Positions 1 through 7,675 are shown, counted from the stretch's first letter. The stretch is DNA of 34,384 bases from Paracoccaceae bacterium (GCA_016124615.1 WGNF01000009.1:1-34384); one strand, 5' to 3'. Numbers and translations: made by a program. Notes: a model not told the origin generated them from the sequence alone.

Positions 1-423
1 AGAGACTTCATATCCAAAGGCAACGTCATGGACCTTGCCGTCGGCATCATCGTTGGTGCCGCCTTTACCGCCATCGTCAATTCGCTTGTCACCGACCTGA
101 TCAACCCGATCATCGGGCTGGTTGTCGGCGGGCTCGACTTTTCCAGCCTCTATGTCGTGCTCAGCGGCCATGTCGATCCCGGCATGGGGCTGAAGGCCGC
201 GCGGGATTCCGGTGCGGCGGTGTTCGCCTACGGATCGTTCCTCAGCGCGATCATCAACTTCCTGATCATCGCCTGGGTCGTCTTCATGCTGGTCAAGGGC
301 GTGAACGCGATCCGTGATGCCGCCGTGAAGAAAGAGCCGCCGAAGCCCGAAGCCCCGAAGGGCCCGACGCAGGAAGAACTGCTGGCGCAAATCCGCGACC
401 TGCTGAAAGCACGCGAAGCCTGA
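1..423 (+). CDS. mscL: Large-conductance mechanosensitive channel MscL (5' end outside window)
   Basis: The reading frame is open from base 1, and the residues before the first in-window ATG (RDFISKGNV) match the MscL N-terminus, so the gene starts upstream of the window and only its first few codons are missing. MscL is a homopentameric inner-membrane channel that opens under membrane tension and releases solutes during hypo-osmotic shock. The hallmark first helix is visible ([16 protein letters not shown], then [12 protein letters not shown]). A periplasmic loop, a second membrane helix ([21 protein letters not shown]) and a charged cytoplasmic C-terminal helix ([11 protein letters not shown]) follow. 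Total length of about 140 aa is normal. The gene converges on ald and is followed by a hairpin terminator. Identity is secure; only the start is unseen. Confidence 0.97.
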   Translation, partial: RDFISKGNVMDLAVGIIVGAAFTAIVNSLVTDLINPIIGLVVGGLDFSSLYVVLSGHVDPGMGLKAARDSGAAVFAYGSFLSAIINFLIIAWVVFMLVKGVNAIRDAAVKKEPPKPEAPKGPTQEELLAQIRDLLKAREA

Positions 424-436
424 TCCGCTGCACTGC

Positions 437-467
437 AAACGGCCGTCCCTGTCCGGGGCGGCCGTTT
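437..467. terminator. Hairpin terminator between mscL and ald
   Basis: A perfect 9-bp stem, AAACGGCCG (437-445) with CGGCCGTTT (459-467), encloses a 13-base loop. It has A residues before it and T residues after it, so it can act in both directions. It lies between the convergent mscL and ald stop codons. Confidence 0.8.
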
Positions 468-487
468 CTGTTTCCTGGTGCAGGCGC

Positions 488-1606
488 TCAGGCCGCCAGC
501 GCGGCTTTCGCCTCGATCACCGGCAGGTTCAGCGCGGTGCCGACGGCGGCATAGGTCAGCTTGCCGGCGTGGGTGTTCAGCCCGGCCAGCAGGTGCGGGT
601 CTTCGGCGCAGGCCTTGCGCCAGCCCTTGTCGGCCAGCGCCAGCAGGAACGGCATCGTCGCATTGCCAAGCGCTAGCGTCGAGGTGCGCGCGACCGCGCC
701 CGGCATGTTGGCCACGCAGTAGTGCAGGATGCCGTCGACCTCGTAAATCGGGTCCTGGTGGGTAGTGGCGTGGCTGGTCTCGAAGCAACCGCCCTGGTCG
801 ATCGCCACATCGACGATCGCCGCGCCCGGCTTCATTTCAGATAGTTGTGCGCGAGAGATCAGCTTGGGCGCCGCCGCGCCGGGGATCAGCACCGCGCCGA
901 TCACCAGATCGGCTTCGCGGACCAGTTCGATCGTGTTGCCAGCGCTGGCGTAGATCGTCTTGAAATCGCGGCCGAACACATCGTCAAGGTAGCGCAGGCG
1001 GGGCAGCGAGCGGTCGAGCACCACGACATCGGCGCCCATCCCGGCCGCCACCTTGGCCGCATGGGTGCCGACGACGCCGCCGCCGATCACCACGACGCGG
1101 GCCGGGGCCACGCCGGGCACGCCGCCCAGCAGCACGCCACGGCCGCCGTTCGCTTTCTGCAGTGTCCAGGCGCCGACCTGCGGCGCCAGTTTGCCCGCAA
1201 CCTCCGACATCGGCGCCAGCAGCGGCAGGCCGCCGTTGCGGTCGGTCACCGTTTCATAGGCGATGGCAGTGACGCCGGAAGCCAGCAGATCATGCGTCTG
1301 CGCCGCATCCGGGGCCAGGTGGAGGTAGGTGAACAGCACCTGCCCGTCACGCAGGCGCTTGCGCTCAACTGCCTGTGGTTCCTTGACTTTCACCACCATG
1401 TCGGCGGCGGCAAAGACCTCTTCGGCAGTCGGCACGATGCGGGCGCCCGCGGCGATGTAGTCGGCATCGCTGAAGCCGGAACCGACGCCGGCGGTGGTTT
1501 CGACCAGCACGGTATGGCCGTGGTTCACCGCCTCGTGGGCGGCGTGGGGGGTCAGGCCGACGCGGAATTCCTGCGGCTTGATCTCTTTCGGGCAACCGAT
1601 CTTCAT
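488..1606 (-). CDS. ald: Alanine dehydrogenase
   Basis: Catalyses NAD-dependent oxidative deamination of L-alanine to pyruvate and ammonia (EC 1.4.1.1). It acts in the cytoplasm, usually as a hexamer. The protein begins [10 protein letters not shown] and is 372 aa, the usual length. Substrate and catalytic residues match the family: K75 in VKVKEP, H96 in YLHLAP and D270 in DQGG. The NAD-binding loop GGGVVG is at about 175-180, with D198 after it for adenosine ribose binding. The start at 1606 is chosen because AGGGAGG lies 7 bases upstream; the longer in-frame start adds ten residues unlike the family. It is divergent from an Lrp/AsnC regulator, an arrangement typical of alanine-inducible ald control. 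Confidence 0.97.
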   Translation of the reverse strand: MKIGCPKEIKPQEFRVGLTPHAAHEAVNHGHTVLVETTAGVGSGFSDADYIAAGARIVPTAEEVFAAADMVVKVKEPQAVERKRLRDGQVLFTYLHLAPDAAQTHDLLASGVTAIAYETVTDRNGGLPLLAPMSEVAGKLAPQVGAWTLQKANGGRGVLLGGVPGVAPARVVVIGGGVVGTHAAKVAAGMGADVVVLDRSLPRLRYLDDVFGRDFKTIYASAGNTIELVREADLVIGAVLIPGAAAPKLISRAQLSEMKPGAAIVDVAIDQGGCFETSHATTHQDPIYEVDGILHYCVANMPGAVARTSTLALGNATMPFLLALADKGWRKACAEDPHLLAGLNTHAGKLTYAAVGTALNLPVIEAKAALAA

Positions 1607-1630
1607 GGGGCATCCTCCCTGCAATCCATT

Positions 1631-1645
1631 GCCCATATTTTGGGC
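1631..1645. promoter_or_regulatory. Candidate Lrp/AldR operator in the ald-regulator intergenic region
   Basis: GCCCA-TATTT-TGGGC is a 15-bp inverted repeat with an AT-rich centre. It sits 25 bases upstream of the ald start codon, within the 141-bp divergent region. Lrp-family dimers typically bind 15-bp sites of this build. Assignment to the adjacent regulator is inference. Confidence 0.4.
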
Positions 1646-1747
1646 GTTTCGGCGCGCAATTGCTTTGAAAAGAAGGGTGGCTTTCGGGGGCGATTTCGGT
1701 AGAGTCTGCGGGAAATCTGGCCATTATTCGAAGAAACGTGCGCTAAA

Positions 1748-2206
1748 ATGAACCTTGACGCGACAGACCGCCGCATTCTGGATGCCTTGCAGAAGGCCGG
1801 ACGGATGACCAATGCCGAGCTTTCCGAACGGGTAAACCTATCGCCCTCGGCCTGCCATCGCCGGGTGCAGCGGCTGGAGGCAGAAGGGTTCATCCGCGAC
1901 TATGTTGCCCTGCTGGACGAACGGCGGATGGGGCGGCCGACCACCGTGTTCGTAGAAATTACCCTTTCCGGTCAAGCGGATGAGGTGCTGGAGGCATTCG
2001 AGAAAGGGGTCAAGCGTATCCCCGATGTGCTGGAATGCCATCTGATGGCGGGCACTGCCGATTACCTGCTGAAGGTGGTGGCGCAGGACACCGAGGATTT
2101 CGCCCGCATCCACCGCCAGCATCTGGCGCGGTTGCCGGGCGTGGCGCAGATGCATTCCTCTTTCGCGCTGCGCACGGTGTTCCGCACGACGGCAATTCCG
2201 GTCTGA
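1748..2206 (+). CDS. Lrp/AsnC-family transcriptional regulator, probable AldR
   Basis: A 152-aa protein with the full Lrp/AsnC architecture. An N-terminal winged helix-turn-helix (about 4-55) contains LDATDRRILDALQ and the recognition segment LSPSACHRRVQRLEAEGFI. A C-terminal RAM/ligand-binding domain follows, with the characteristic VLECHLMAGTADYLLKV segment. Such proteins form dimers to octamers that sense amino acids. Divergent pairing with ald suggests that it senses alanine and controls ald, as AldR does in other bacteria; this is inferred from position, not shown by the sequence. The ATG at 1748 is the natural start for the family (NLDATDRRIL begins right after it), although no strong Shine-Dalgarno is visible. 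Confidence 0.93.
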   Translation: MNLDATDRRILDALQKAGRMTNAELSERVNLSPSACHRRVQRLEAEGFIRDYVALLDERRMGRPTTVFVEITLSGQADEVLEAFEKGVKRIPDVLECHLMAGTADYLLKVVAQDTEDFARIHRQHLARLPGVAQMHSSFALRTVFRTTAIPV

Positions 2207-2214
2207 AACCTGAT

Positions 2215-2251
2215 ACCGATTTCACACCGATTTGGCACCGATTTTACACCG
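2215..2251 (+). repeat. Three 11-bp direct repeats plus a partial copy upstream of ppk2
   Basis: ACCGATTTCAC, ACCGATTTGGC and ACCGATTTTAC follow each other without gaps and are followed by a partial ACCG. The period is 11 bp, close to one DNA turn. They lie in the 119-bp gap between the Lrp gene and ppk2, about 75-110 bases before the ppk2 start. Their function is unknown; phased protein-binding sites are one possibility. Confidence 0.75.
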
Positions 2252-2325
2252 CAAGTTTGCCCTTGCCGCCCCCCGCCGCTCTGCCATGCTGCCCCGGCGC
2301 GCGAGGGGTTACATGAGGGGTTGGC

Positions 2326-3159
2326 ATGGCCAAAACCAAGCGCACGACGCCGCGCCTTGCAGACGCGGACCTGAAGCAGACCATCGACGATACGAGCTAT
2401 GAGAAGAAGCTCGCCAAGCTGACGCTGAAGCTGGCCCGCATCCAGCAGGCCTACCTTGCCAGCGGCCGCAAGGGCGTGATCGTGTTCGAGGGCTGGGACG
2501 CGGCGGGCAAGGGCGGCACCATCCGCCGTCTGGCCGCCGCCTTCGATCCGCGCAGTTTCAAGGTCTGGCCGATCGGGGCACCGCGGAACTACTACCTGCA
2601 ACGCCATTTCCTTTTGCGCTTCATGGAACGGCTGCCGCCCTCGGGCGCAATCTCGGCCTTCGACCGGTCGTGGTATGGCCGCGTGCTGGTGGAACGGGTC
2701 GAGGCGCTGACGCCGAAGGACCGCTGGACGGCGGGCTATCGCGAGATCACCGATTTCGAGCGGATGCTGACCGATGACGGCATCCGGCTGGTGAAGCTGT
2801 TCTTTCATATCTCGCCCGAGGAACAGTTGCGCCGGTTCGAGGAACGGCTGCGCGACCCGCTGAAACGCTGGAAGCTAAGCTACGAGGATTTCCGCAACCG
2901 CGCGAAATGGGACGACTATGCCGGGGCGATTGACGAGATGTTCGCCAAGACCTCCACCCCCAACGCGCCCTGGACGCTGATTCCCGCCGAGGACAAGCCC
3001 TTCGCCCGCATCGCCGCGCTGACCAGGATCGCCGAGGTGCTGGGCGAGGGCCTGACGCTGGAGCCGCCCGCGCTGTCGGAAGAGGTGATCGAGGCCGCGC
3101 TGAAACACTTCGCGCTGGAGCCGGGGTTTCTGGAGAAGCTCAGGGGGCGGACGGAGTAG
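2326..3159 (+). CDS. ppk2: Polyphosphate kinase 2 family protein
   Basis: PPK2 enzymes transfer phosphate between inorganic polyphosphate and nucleoside mono- or diphosphates, typically making ADP/ATP or GTP from polyphosphate. The 277-aa length fits a one-domain PPK2. The P-loop GWDAAGKGG is at about 56-64, followed by TIRRL. The Walker B segment FDRSWYGRVLVERV is at about 112-125. The RNYYLQRHFLLRF and LRDPLKRWKLS segments are also family hallmarks. The ATG at 2326 follows GAGGGG at a suitable distance. The gene stands alone, preceded by the 11-bp repeats. Which nucleotide it prefers (AMP, ADP or GDP subclass) cannot be decided from what I can see. Confidence 0.93.
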   Translation: MAKTKRTTPRLADADLKQTIDDTSYEKKLAKLTLKLARIQQAYLASGRKGVIVFEGWDAAGKGGTIRRLAAAFDPRSFKVWPIGAPRNYYLQRHFLLRFMERLPPSGAISAFDRSWYGRVLVERVEALTPKDRWTAGYREITDFERMLTDDGIRLVKLFFHISPEEQLRRFEERLRDPLKRWKLSYEDFRNRAKWDDYAGAIDEMFAKTSTPNAPWTLIPAEDKPFARIAALTRIAEVLGEGLTLEPPALSEEVIEAALKHFALEPGFLEKLRGRTE

Positions 3160-3180
3160 GGGGCGGTTCCTGTCTGTCTT

Positions 3181-3268
3181 GCCCGATGTGTCCGAAGACG
3201 CATCGGGCCGCGCCTGCCTGCCCGTGGCAGGCGCGTTGCCGCGCCAGCCCAGTCAGGCGCGGCCCGAT
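3181..3268. repeat. Nested inverted-repeat cluster with alternative hairpins
   Basis: Three stems overlap. GCCCGATGTGTC (3181-3192) pairs with 3197-3208 over 12 bp with one G-U and a CGAA loop. CGCGCCTGCC (3209-3218) pairs perfectly with GGCAGGCGCG (3226-3235). CATCGGGCCGCGCCTG (3201-3216) pairs perfectly over 16 bp with CAGGCGCGGCCCGATG (3253-3268). The last excludes the first two, so RNA or single-stranded DNA could switch fold. The gap 3160-3459 holds no credible gene; besides this cluster it contains the terminator at 3337 and a further 7-bp arm pair, GGCGAGG/CCTCGCC (3387-3413). It could be a REP-like repeat, a structured 3' UTR or a small RNA. Confidence 0.7.
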
Positions 3269-3336
3269 GGATATGCTCCGGTCCCGGCCGCACACCCCTC
3301 GCCCGACGGCCTCCGGCCTTTGCGGGCAAGGGACCG

Positions 3337-3365
3337 GGCAACTCTCCCCCGGAGAGTTGCCTTTT
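3337..3365 (+). terminator. Rho-independent terminator downstream of ppk2
   Basis: A perfect 11-bp stem, GGCAACTCTCC (3337-3347) with GGAGAGTTGCC (3351-3361), has a 3-base loop and is followed directly by TTTT (3362-3365). Confidence 0.85.
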
Positions 3366-3459
3366 CGGCCCCGCGGCGCCCGGAATGGCGAGGCGCGCCA
3401 CCTTGCCCTCGCCACCCCGCCGCCTATGATCCGGCCCGGAACAGGCATGAGGTGACATC

Positions 3460-3882
3460 GTGGAAGCGCGGATCAAGTGGGTGGAGGGCAAGACCTTCGT
3501 GGGCACCTCGGGCTCCGGGCATTCGATCGTGCTCGGGGCGTCGGGTGAGCCGGGCGGGGCGACGCCGGGGCCCTCGCCAATGGAATTGCTGCTGATCGGC
3601 ACCGGGGGCTGTTCCTCGGTCGACGTGGTGATGATCCTGCAACGCGGGCGTGAGCCGGTGCAGGATTGCGAGTGCCGGGTGACGGCCGAGCGAGCGACCG
3701 AAGACCCGAAGGTGTTCACCAAGATTCACCTGCATTTCATCGTCAGCGGGCGCGGGCTGTCGCCGACCAAGGTGGAACGGGCGGTGGCGCTGTCGGCCGA
3801 GAAATACTGTTCAGCCTCGATCATGATGTCGAAGGCAGCCGAGGTGACGCATGATTTTGAGGTGCTGGACCTGCCCGCCTGA
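3460..3882 (+). CDS. OsmC-like protein (YhfA type)
   Basis: A 140-aa OsmC/Ohr-superfamily protein. Members reduce organic or fatty acid hydroperoxides through a pair of cysteines in a swapped dimer. The two expected cysteines are present: C51 in IGTGGCSSVD and C117 in SAEKYCSASIMM. The PSPMELLL segment before the first cysteine is typical. The spacing and the KYCSAS motif fit the YhfA-like branch, whose physiological substrate is not well defined. The start is a GTG at 3460, chosen because GAGGTGA lies just upstream and the protein then begins MEARIKWVEG, as in relatives. The cupin gene downstream is on the same strand after a 64-base gap. Confidence 0.92.
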   Translation: MEARIKWVEGKTFVGTSGSGHSIVLGASGEPGGATPGPSPMELLLIGTGGCSSVDVVMILQRGREPVQDCECRVTAERATEDPKVFTKIHLHFIVSGRGLSPTKVERAVALSAEKYCSASIMMSKAAEVTHDFEVLDLPA

Positions 3883-3946
3883 GCGGCTGCGGCTTGCCCT
3901 GACGCCGCAACCGTGCTGAATTTCCGGCGACTAGAGGGGGGACAGC

Positions 3947-4309
3947 ATGAAACCGGTTGGAACCGACGACCGCCGCATCGCGAATATCCACGAAGCGCCG
4001 TTTGAACCGTTCGTCTATGACGATGGCGTGGCGCTGGGCGATGCGGTGCTGCAACTCGACGATGGCAAGCCGCTGGGGCAGGGTTTTCACGTCTACCGGA
4101 TGCCGGCGGGAATGCGCTCGCGCAGCCACCGGCACAACGGGCACGAACAGTTCCTGATCCTCGAAGGCGAGCTGATCGAGAGCGATGGCACGGTGCTGCG
4201 CAAGGGCGATCTGGTGTTCTACCGCGACGGCACCGAACACAATTCCTACACCCCGGACGGCTGCCTGCTGGCGGTGCATATCGTCGGGCCGGAGTTTCCG
4301 CTGGACTAG
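3947..4309 (+). CDS. Single-domain cupin protein
   Basis: A 120-aa protein built around one cupin barrel. Motif 1 is clear: G55 followed by H61, H63 and E67 within RSHRHNGHEQFLILEGE. Motif 2 is GDLVFYRDGTEH with H98 as the fourth metal ligand, so a mononuclear metal site looks complete. There is no further domain. Small cupins of this size can be sugar isomerases, dioxygenase-like enzymes or sensors, and nothing here decides which. An AG-rich ribosome site (AGGGGGG) precedes the ATG. The gene ends 84 bases from the convergent rpsU. Confidence 0.85.
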   Translation: MKPVGTDDRRIANIHEAPFEPFVYDDGVALGDAVLQLDDGKPLGQGFHVYRMPAGMRSRSHRHNGHEQFLILEGELIESDGTVLRKGDLVFYRDGTEHNSYTPDGCLLAVHIVGPEFPLD

Positions 4310-4325
4310 GCGGCCCCAGAAAACG

Positions 4326-4354
4326 AAAAACCCCCGCAGGCGCTGCCTCGGGGG
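4326..4354 (-). terminator. Terminator of rpsU
   Basis: The stem is CCCCCG (4331-4336) with CGGGGG (4349-4354), then an inner AGGC/GCCT pair with one bulged C and a GCT loop. On the minus strand it is followed by TTTTTCGTTT, the uridine run expected of a rho-independent terminator for rpsU. Confidence 0.85.
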
Positions 4355-4393
4355 TCGTCCGGCGGCGGGTTGCCCCGCCAAGGCTCGCTCGTC

Positions 4394-4600
4394 TTAAAGA
4401 CCGCCTTCGCGCTGGGCTTTCTTGCGGGCCAGTTTACGGGCACGCCGGATCGCTTCGGCTTGCTCGCGGGCACGCTTGACGGACGGTTTCTCGAAATGTT
4501 GCTTGAGCTTCATTTCACGGAACACGCCCTCGCGCTGGAGCTTTTTCTTCAGGGCCCGGAGGGCCTGATCGACGTTGTTGTCGCGAACGCTTACCTGCAT
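4394..4600 (-). CDS. rpsU: 30S ribosomal protein S21
   Basis: A 68-aa, strongly basic protein starting [20 protein letters not shown], the S21 signature. The helical Arg/Lys-rich second half ([20 protein letters not shown]) and a KKAQREGGL tail follow. S21 joins the small subunit near the anti-Shine-Dalgarno end of 16S rRNA and helps initiation. The ribosome site AGGAAGGTGG lies upstream of the ATG. The gene is monocistronic with its own terminator at 4326-4354, and is divergent from the COQ9 gene. Length matches alphaproteobacterial S21. Confidence 0.98.
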   Translation of the reverse strand: MQVSVRDNNVDQALRALKKKLQREGVFREMKLKQHFEKPSVKRAREQAEAIRRARKLARKKAQREGGL

Positions 4601-4630
4601 GTGGTTGTCACCACCTTCCTAGGTTAAAGT

Positions 4631-4645
4631 TGCACGAATTGTGCA
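4631..4645. promoter_or_regulatory. Short palindrome in the rpsU-COQ9 divergent region
   Basis: TGCAC-GAATT-GTGCA is a 15-bp inverted repeat, 31-45 bases before the rpsU start. It could be an operator overlapping the rpsU promoter. No known consensus is recognised. Confidence 0.35.
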
Positions 4646-4726
4646 GGCTGGCGGCCTATAGCAAAGGCGGCCGGGTTTGTCTACCGCCCGCGGGCGCGCT
4701 ACATCCGGGGCAACAAGGAGATGGCG

Positions 4727-5422
4727 ATGAGCGAGACACCGGAAACGATGCGGGAACGGCTGTTGGCGGCGGCGCTGGGCCATGTGCCCTTCGACGGCTG
4801 GAGCGAGGCGACGTTCCAGGCCGCCTGCAAGGATGCGGGCGTTGCCCCGGCGCTGGCGCGCGCGGTGCTGCCGCGCGGCGCGGTCGATCTGGCGCGGGCC
4901 TATCACACCGCGGGCGACGCGGCGATGGTGGACCGGTTGCAGGTGGCCAATCTTGGCGCGATGCGCTTTCGCGACCGAATCGCCGCTGCGGTGCGCTATC
5001 GGCTGGAGGTGGCGGACCGCGAGGCAGTACGGCGGGGCACGGCGCTGTTCGCGCTGCCGCAGCACGCGGCCGAGGGGGCGAAGGCAATCTGGGGCACCGC
5101 CGACCTGATCTGGGAAACGCTGGGCGACCGGTCAGACGATATCAACTGGTACACCAAGCGGATGACGCTGTCGGGGGTCTATGCCTCGACCGTGCTGTTC
5201 TGGCTGGGGGATGAAACGCCGGGGGCCGAGGCGACATGGGCCTTCCTCGACCGGCGGATCGAGGATGTGATGCGGATCGAGACGGCCAAGGCCAAGGTGA
5301 AGGACGGCCCGGTCCTGTCGAAGCTGTTCGCGGGGCCGATGTGGCTGATGGGCAAGGTGCATGCACCCAAGCCGCTGCCCGAGGGCATGCCGGGGGTTCT
5401 GAACCGGGGGGACCGGACGTGA
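4727..5422 (+). CDS. COQ9-family ubiquinone biosynthesis protein
   Basis: A 231-aa protein of the COQ9 family. In mitochondria COQ9 binds lipids and assists the COQ7 hydroxylase late in ubiquinone synthesis; alphaproteobacterial relatives are assumed to act likewise. Its look is typical: an N-terminal TetR-like helical region (ERLLAAALGHVPFDGWSEATF), then the conserved WGTADLIWETLGDRSDDINWYTKR segment and a C-terminal lipid-binding part (YASTVLFWLGD). The ATG at 4727 is chosen over 4721 because AAGGAG (4715-4720) abuts the earlier ATG and would be too close to it. The stop overlaps the next gene in a GTGA junction, so the two are probably cotranscribed, both with a quinone link. Confidence 0.92.
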   Translation: MSETPETMRERLLAAALGHVPFDGWSEATFQAACKDAGVAPALARAVLPRGAVDLARAYHTAGDAAMVDRLQVANLGAMRFRDRIAAAVRYRLEVADREAVRRGTALFALPQHAAEGAKAIWGTADLIWETLGDRSDDINWYTKRMTLSGVYASTVLFWLGDETPGAEATWAFLDRRIEDVMRIETAKAKVKDGPVLSKLFAGPMWLMGKVHAPKPLPEGMPGVLNRGDRT

Positions 5423-6408
5423 GCCTGCCGGTGACGATGCGCGCAATCGAGATCAGCCGCCCCGGCGGGCCCGAGGTTCTGGTGCCCTGCACCCGCCCGG
5501 TGCCGGTGCCCGGCGCGGGCCAGATCGTGATTGCGGTCGCCTATGCCGGGGTGAACCGGCCGGATGCGCTGCAACGGGCGGGATCCTATGCGCCGCCCAA
5601 GGGCGCCTCGCCCCTGCCGGGGCTGGAGGCGGCGGGAACGGTGGCGGCCGTCGGATCGGGCGTCGACCGCTGGAAGGTGGGCGACGCGGTCTGCGCGCTG
5701 CTGCCGGGCGGCGGCTATGCCGAATATGCGCTGACCGCCGCCGCCCACGCGCTGCCGATCCCCGAGGGGATGGGGCTGAAAGCGGCCGCCTGCCTGCCCG
5801 AGACGTTCTTCACGGTCTGGACCAATGTGTTCGGCCGGGGCGCACTGAAAGCGGGCGAGCGGTTTCTGGTGCATGGCGGGTCATCGGGCATCGGGACGAC
5901 GGCGATCCAGTTGGCGAATGCCTTCGGCGCGCGGGTCTTTACCACCGCCGGATCGGCCGAGAAATGCGCCGCCTGCGTCGAACTGGGCGCCGAGCGGGCG
6001 ATCAACTACCGCGACGAGGATTTCGTGACGGTGCTGAAGGCTGAAGGCGGGGCCGATCTGATCCTCGACATGGTCGGCGGGTCGTACCTGCCGCGCAATG
6101 TGCAGGCGTTGGCGGATGACGGGCGACTGGCGCAGATCGCCTTTCTGACCGGGCCGAAGGTGGAGTTGAACTTCGCCGAAGTGATGATGCGGCGGCTGAC
6201 GATCACCGGATCGACCCTGCGGCCGCAATCCGATCTGGCCAAGGCACGCATTGCTGAGGGGCTGGAGGCGCAGGTCTGGCCGCTGCTGGCGGCAGGCACG
6301 GTCGCGCCGGTGATCGATTCGGAATTTCCGCTGGATCAGGCCGCTGATGCGCATGTGCGGCTGGAAAGCGCGGGGCATATCGGCAAGGTGGTGCTGAAGG
6401 TCCGCTGA
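5419..6408 (+). CDS. NAD(P)H quinone oxidoreductase of the MDR/PIG3 type
   Basis: A zinc-free medium-chain dehydrogenase/reductase of 329 aa. Relatives reduce quinones with NADPH in the cytoplasm. The N-terminal GroES-like domain is present (AYAGVNRPDALQRAG, PLPGLEAAGTV). The Rossmann domain carries the NADPH motif HGGSSGIGTTAIQLA and the later GGADLILDMVGGSY. Cysteine ligands of zinc alcohol dehydrogenases are missing, as expected. The GTG at 5419 overlaps the COQ9 stop (GTGA); the alternative ATG at 5437 would give 323 aa and is also plausible. Close coupling to COQ9 hints at a quinone-related role, but the real substrate is unknown. Confidence 0.9.
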   Translation: MSLPVTMRAIEISRPGGPEVLVPCTRPVPVPGAGQIVIAVAYAGVNRPDALQRAGSYAPPKGASPLPGLEAAGTVAAVGSGVDRWKVGDAVCALLPGGGYAEYALTAAAHALPIPEGMGLKAAACLPETFFTVWTNVFGRGALKAGERFLVHGGSSGIGTTAIQLANAFGARVFTTAGSAEKCAACVELGAERAINYRDEDFVTVLKAEGGADLILDMVGGSYLPRNVQALADDGRLAQIAFLTGPKVELNFAEVMMRRLTITGSTLRPQSDLAKARIAEGLEAQVWPLLAAGTVAPVIDSEFPLDQAADAHVRLESAGHIGKVVLKVR

Positions 6409-6432
6409 CCCCGCGCCGCGGATCGTGATCGG

Positions 6433-6497
6433 CGGGCCGGGAAAACCGGCCCGATCTTGACCGAGAGCAAGGACGGGCCTGCGGTGATCCCGCAGGC
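6433..6497 (+). terminator. Two successive hairpins after the COQ9-oxidoreductase pair
   Basis: Hairpin 1 pairs CGGGCCGG (6433-6440) with CCGGCCCG (6446-6453) around a GAAAA loop. Hairpin 2 pairs GCCTGCGG (6477-6484) with CCGCAGGC (6490-6497). Neither has a strong U-run (only ATCTT after the first), so efficiency is uncertain. They fill the 150-bp gap before the next gene. Confidence 0.5.
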
Positions 6498-6558
6498 TGC
6501 CGTTCGTCGGCTCGCTTTGCGCGGGCGGAAACGCAAACCGGCTGCAATGGAGGATGCG

Positions 6559-7017
6559 ATGACAGCTCACATGGAGATTCTGGACGGCTATCCCGCCGAT
6601 GTTCTGGCGATCCGGACCACCGGCGAAATTCGGCGCGAGGATTACGAGACGGTGCTGATCCCGGCGGTCGAGGCCAAGGTGAAGGCAGAGGGGCGGCTGA
6701 AGCTGGTCTATGTGCTGGGGCCGGATTACGCGGGCTTTACCGCCGGGGCGATGTGGGATGACGCGAAGCTCGGGTTCCTGCACATGGGCGATTTCGCACG
6801 GGTGGCGGTGGTGACGGACGTCGAGTGGATCCGTGCGGGCGTGAAGATCTTCGCGCCGCTGATGCCCTGCCCGGTGCATGTGTTTGCCCTGGCCGAACTG
6901 GAGGCGGCGAAGCTCTGGATCGCCGAGAACGAGGCCCCGGCGGAACCGCACAAACCGGGCGCGGACGTGACCCACAAGCTGCCGCTGAGCGAAGACCGGA
7001 TGCCGCCGAACCCGTAA
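6559..7017 (+). CDS. SpoIIAA-like (STAS/SEC14-like) protein
   Basis: A 152-aa soluble protein. It resembles the SpoIIAA-like family: an N-terminal strand pair (DVLAIRTTGEI), then REDYETVLIPAVEAKV, the strand LKLVYVLG, DDAKLGFLHMGDFARVAVVTDVEWIR and VHVFALAELEAAKLWI. This family has a STAS/SEC14-like alpha-beta fold of unknown role, often linked to lipids or the membrane. About 25 extra residues at the C-terminus (rich in Pro, Glu and Lys) go beyond the domain. The ATG at 6559 is chosen because GGAGG (6549-6553) lies 5 bases before it. The gene converges on the RNase T2 gene with only 19 bases between stops. Confidence 0.8.
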   Translation: MTAHMEILDGYPADVLAIRTTGEIRREDYETVLIPAVEAKVKAEGRLKLVYVLGPDYAGFTAGAMWDDAKLGFLHMGDFARVAVVTDVEWIRAGVKIFAPLMPCPVHVFALAELEAAKLWIAENEAPAEPHKPGADVTHKLPLSEDRMPPNP

Positions 7018-7036
7018 AACGGTCTGGCCCTTGGGA

Positions 7037-7675
7037 TTACCGCACCGCGTCGATTTCGGCGGCGGGCAGTGTGCAGCGCGGCGCGGCATCAGCCGAGCAG
7101 GGCCGGGGGGCGAGGTCTTTGGTCAGGCAGATGCGCGCCTCGGTGATCAGGCCGTGGTCGCAGGTCACGGCGATGGCGGCGCGGCTCAGGCCGGGGTTCG
7201 CCTCCAGAAACGCATCCTCGATGACCGAGGGTTTCACCCGCAGCGTCCGGTCCAGATGCGCCAGCACCGGCGGGATTTTCACCGCGCCATAGGCGCGTCG
7301 GGCGGCGGCGAAATAGGCGGCCGACGTCAGCCCCGAACAGCGGCCATGTTTTTGCCATTCGTGCCAGGCAAGCCCGGTGCCGCCCATGATGTCGGCCATC
7401 GCGGCGGTCTCGCCCCGGCTGGGGTCGCGCGTGGCGGCGTAGCAATCCGACGGGTAGCCGGTTTCGTTCTGCGGCCAGAGCCCGTGCAGCACGAAGCTGA
7501 AGCCACGGCCGGGCGCGCATTGCGCATCGTGCCGGGCGTCGCCGGTCAGCGCGCACCAGTCGGCCGACCAGCTGAGCGACAGCACGTAGTAGTCGAACCG
7601 GCCGGGCGTGTCGCCCGCGCGGGCCAGCCCGGCGGCAAGAATCATCGGCAGGATCAGCAAGGCAAGGCGGCGCAT
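7037..7675 (-). CDS. Secreted ribonuclease T2 family protein
   Basis: A 212-aa exported protein. The signal peptide is clear: MRR, a hydrophobic core LALLILPMILAAG, and an ARA cleavage site near residue 20. Both catalytic signatures of RNase T2 are intact: CAS1 HGLWPQ with H64, and CAS2 WHEWQKHGRC with H105, E106 and H110. These enzymes cut RNA to 2',3'-cyclic phosphates and act in the periplasm, like E. coli RNase I. Several cysteines (C41, C53, C78, C113) can form disulfides. AGGAAAGAG precedes the ATG. A possible partner is the CpdB-like 2',3'-cyclic phosphodiesterase elsewhere in the window, but that protein lacks a signal peptide. Confidence 0.94.
   Translation of the reverse strand: MRRLALLILPMILAAGLARAGDTPGRFDYYVLSLSWSADWCALTGDARHDAQCAPGRGFSFVLHGLWPQNETGYPSDCYAATRDPSRGETAAMADIMGGTGLAWHEWQKHGRCSGLTSAAYFAAARRAYGAVKIPPVLAHLDRTLRVKPSVIEDAFLEANPGLSRAAIAVTCDHGLITEARICLTKDLAPRPCSADAAPRCTLPAAEIDAVR

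Noticed and set aside
5236..5418. A longer N-terminus for the quinone oxidoreductase
   Set aside because: The extra 61 codons run inside the COQ9 gene in another frame and have no MDR similarity; the GTG at 5419 or ATG at 5437 fits the family.
6457..6558. An earlier start for the SpoIIAA-like protein
   Set aside because: The upstream codons encode hairpin sequence and a basic stretch unlike the family, while GGAGG stands directly before the ATG at 6559.
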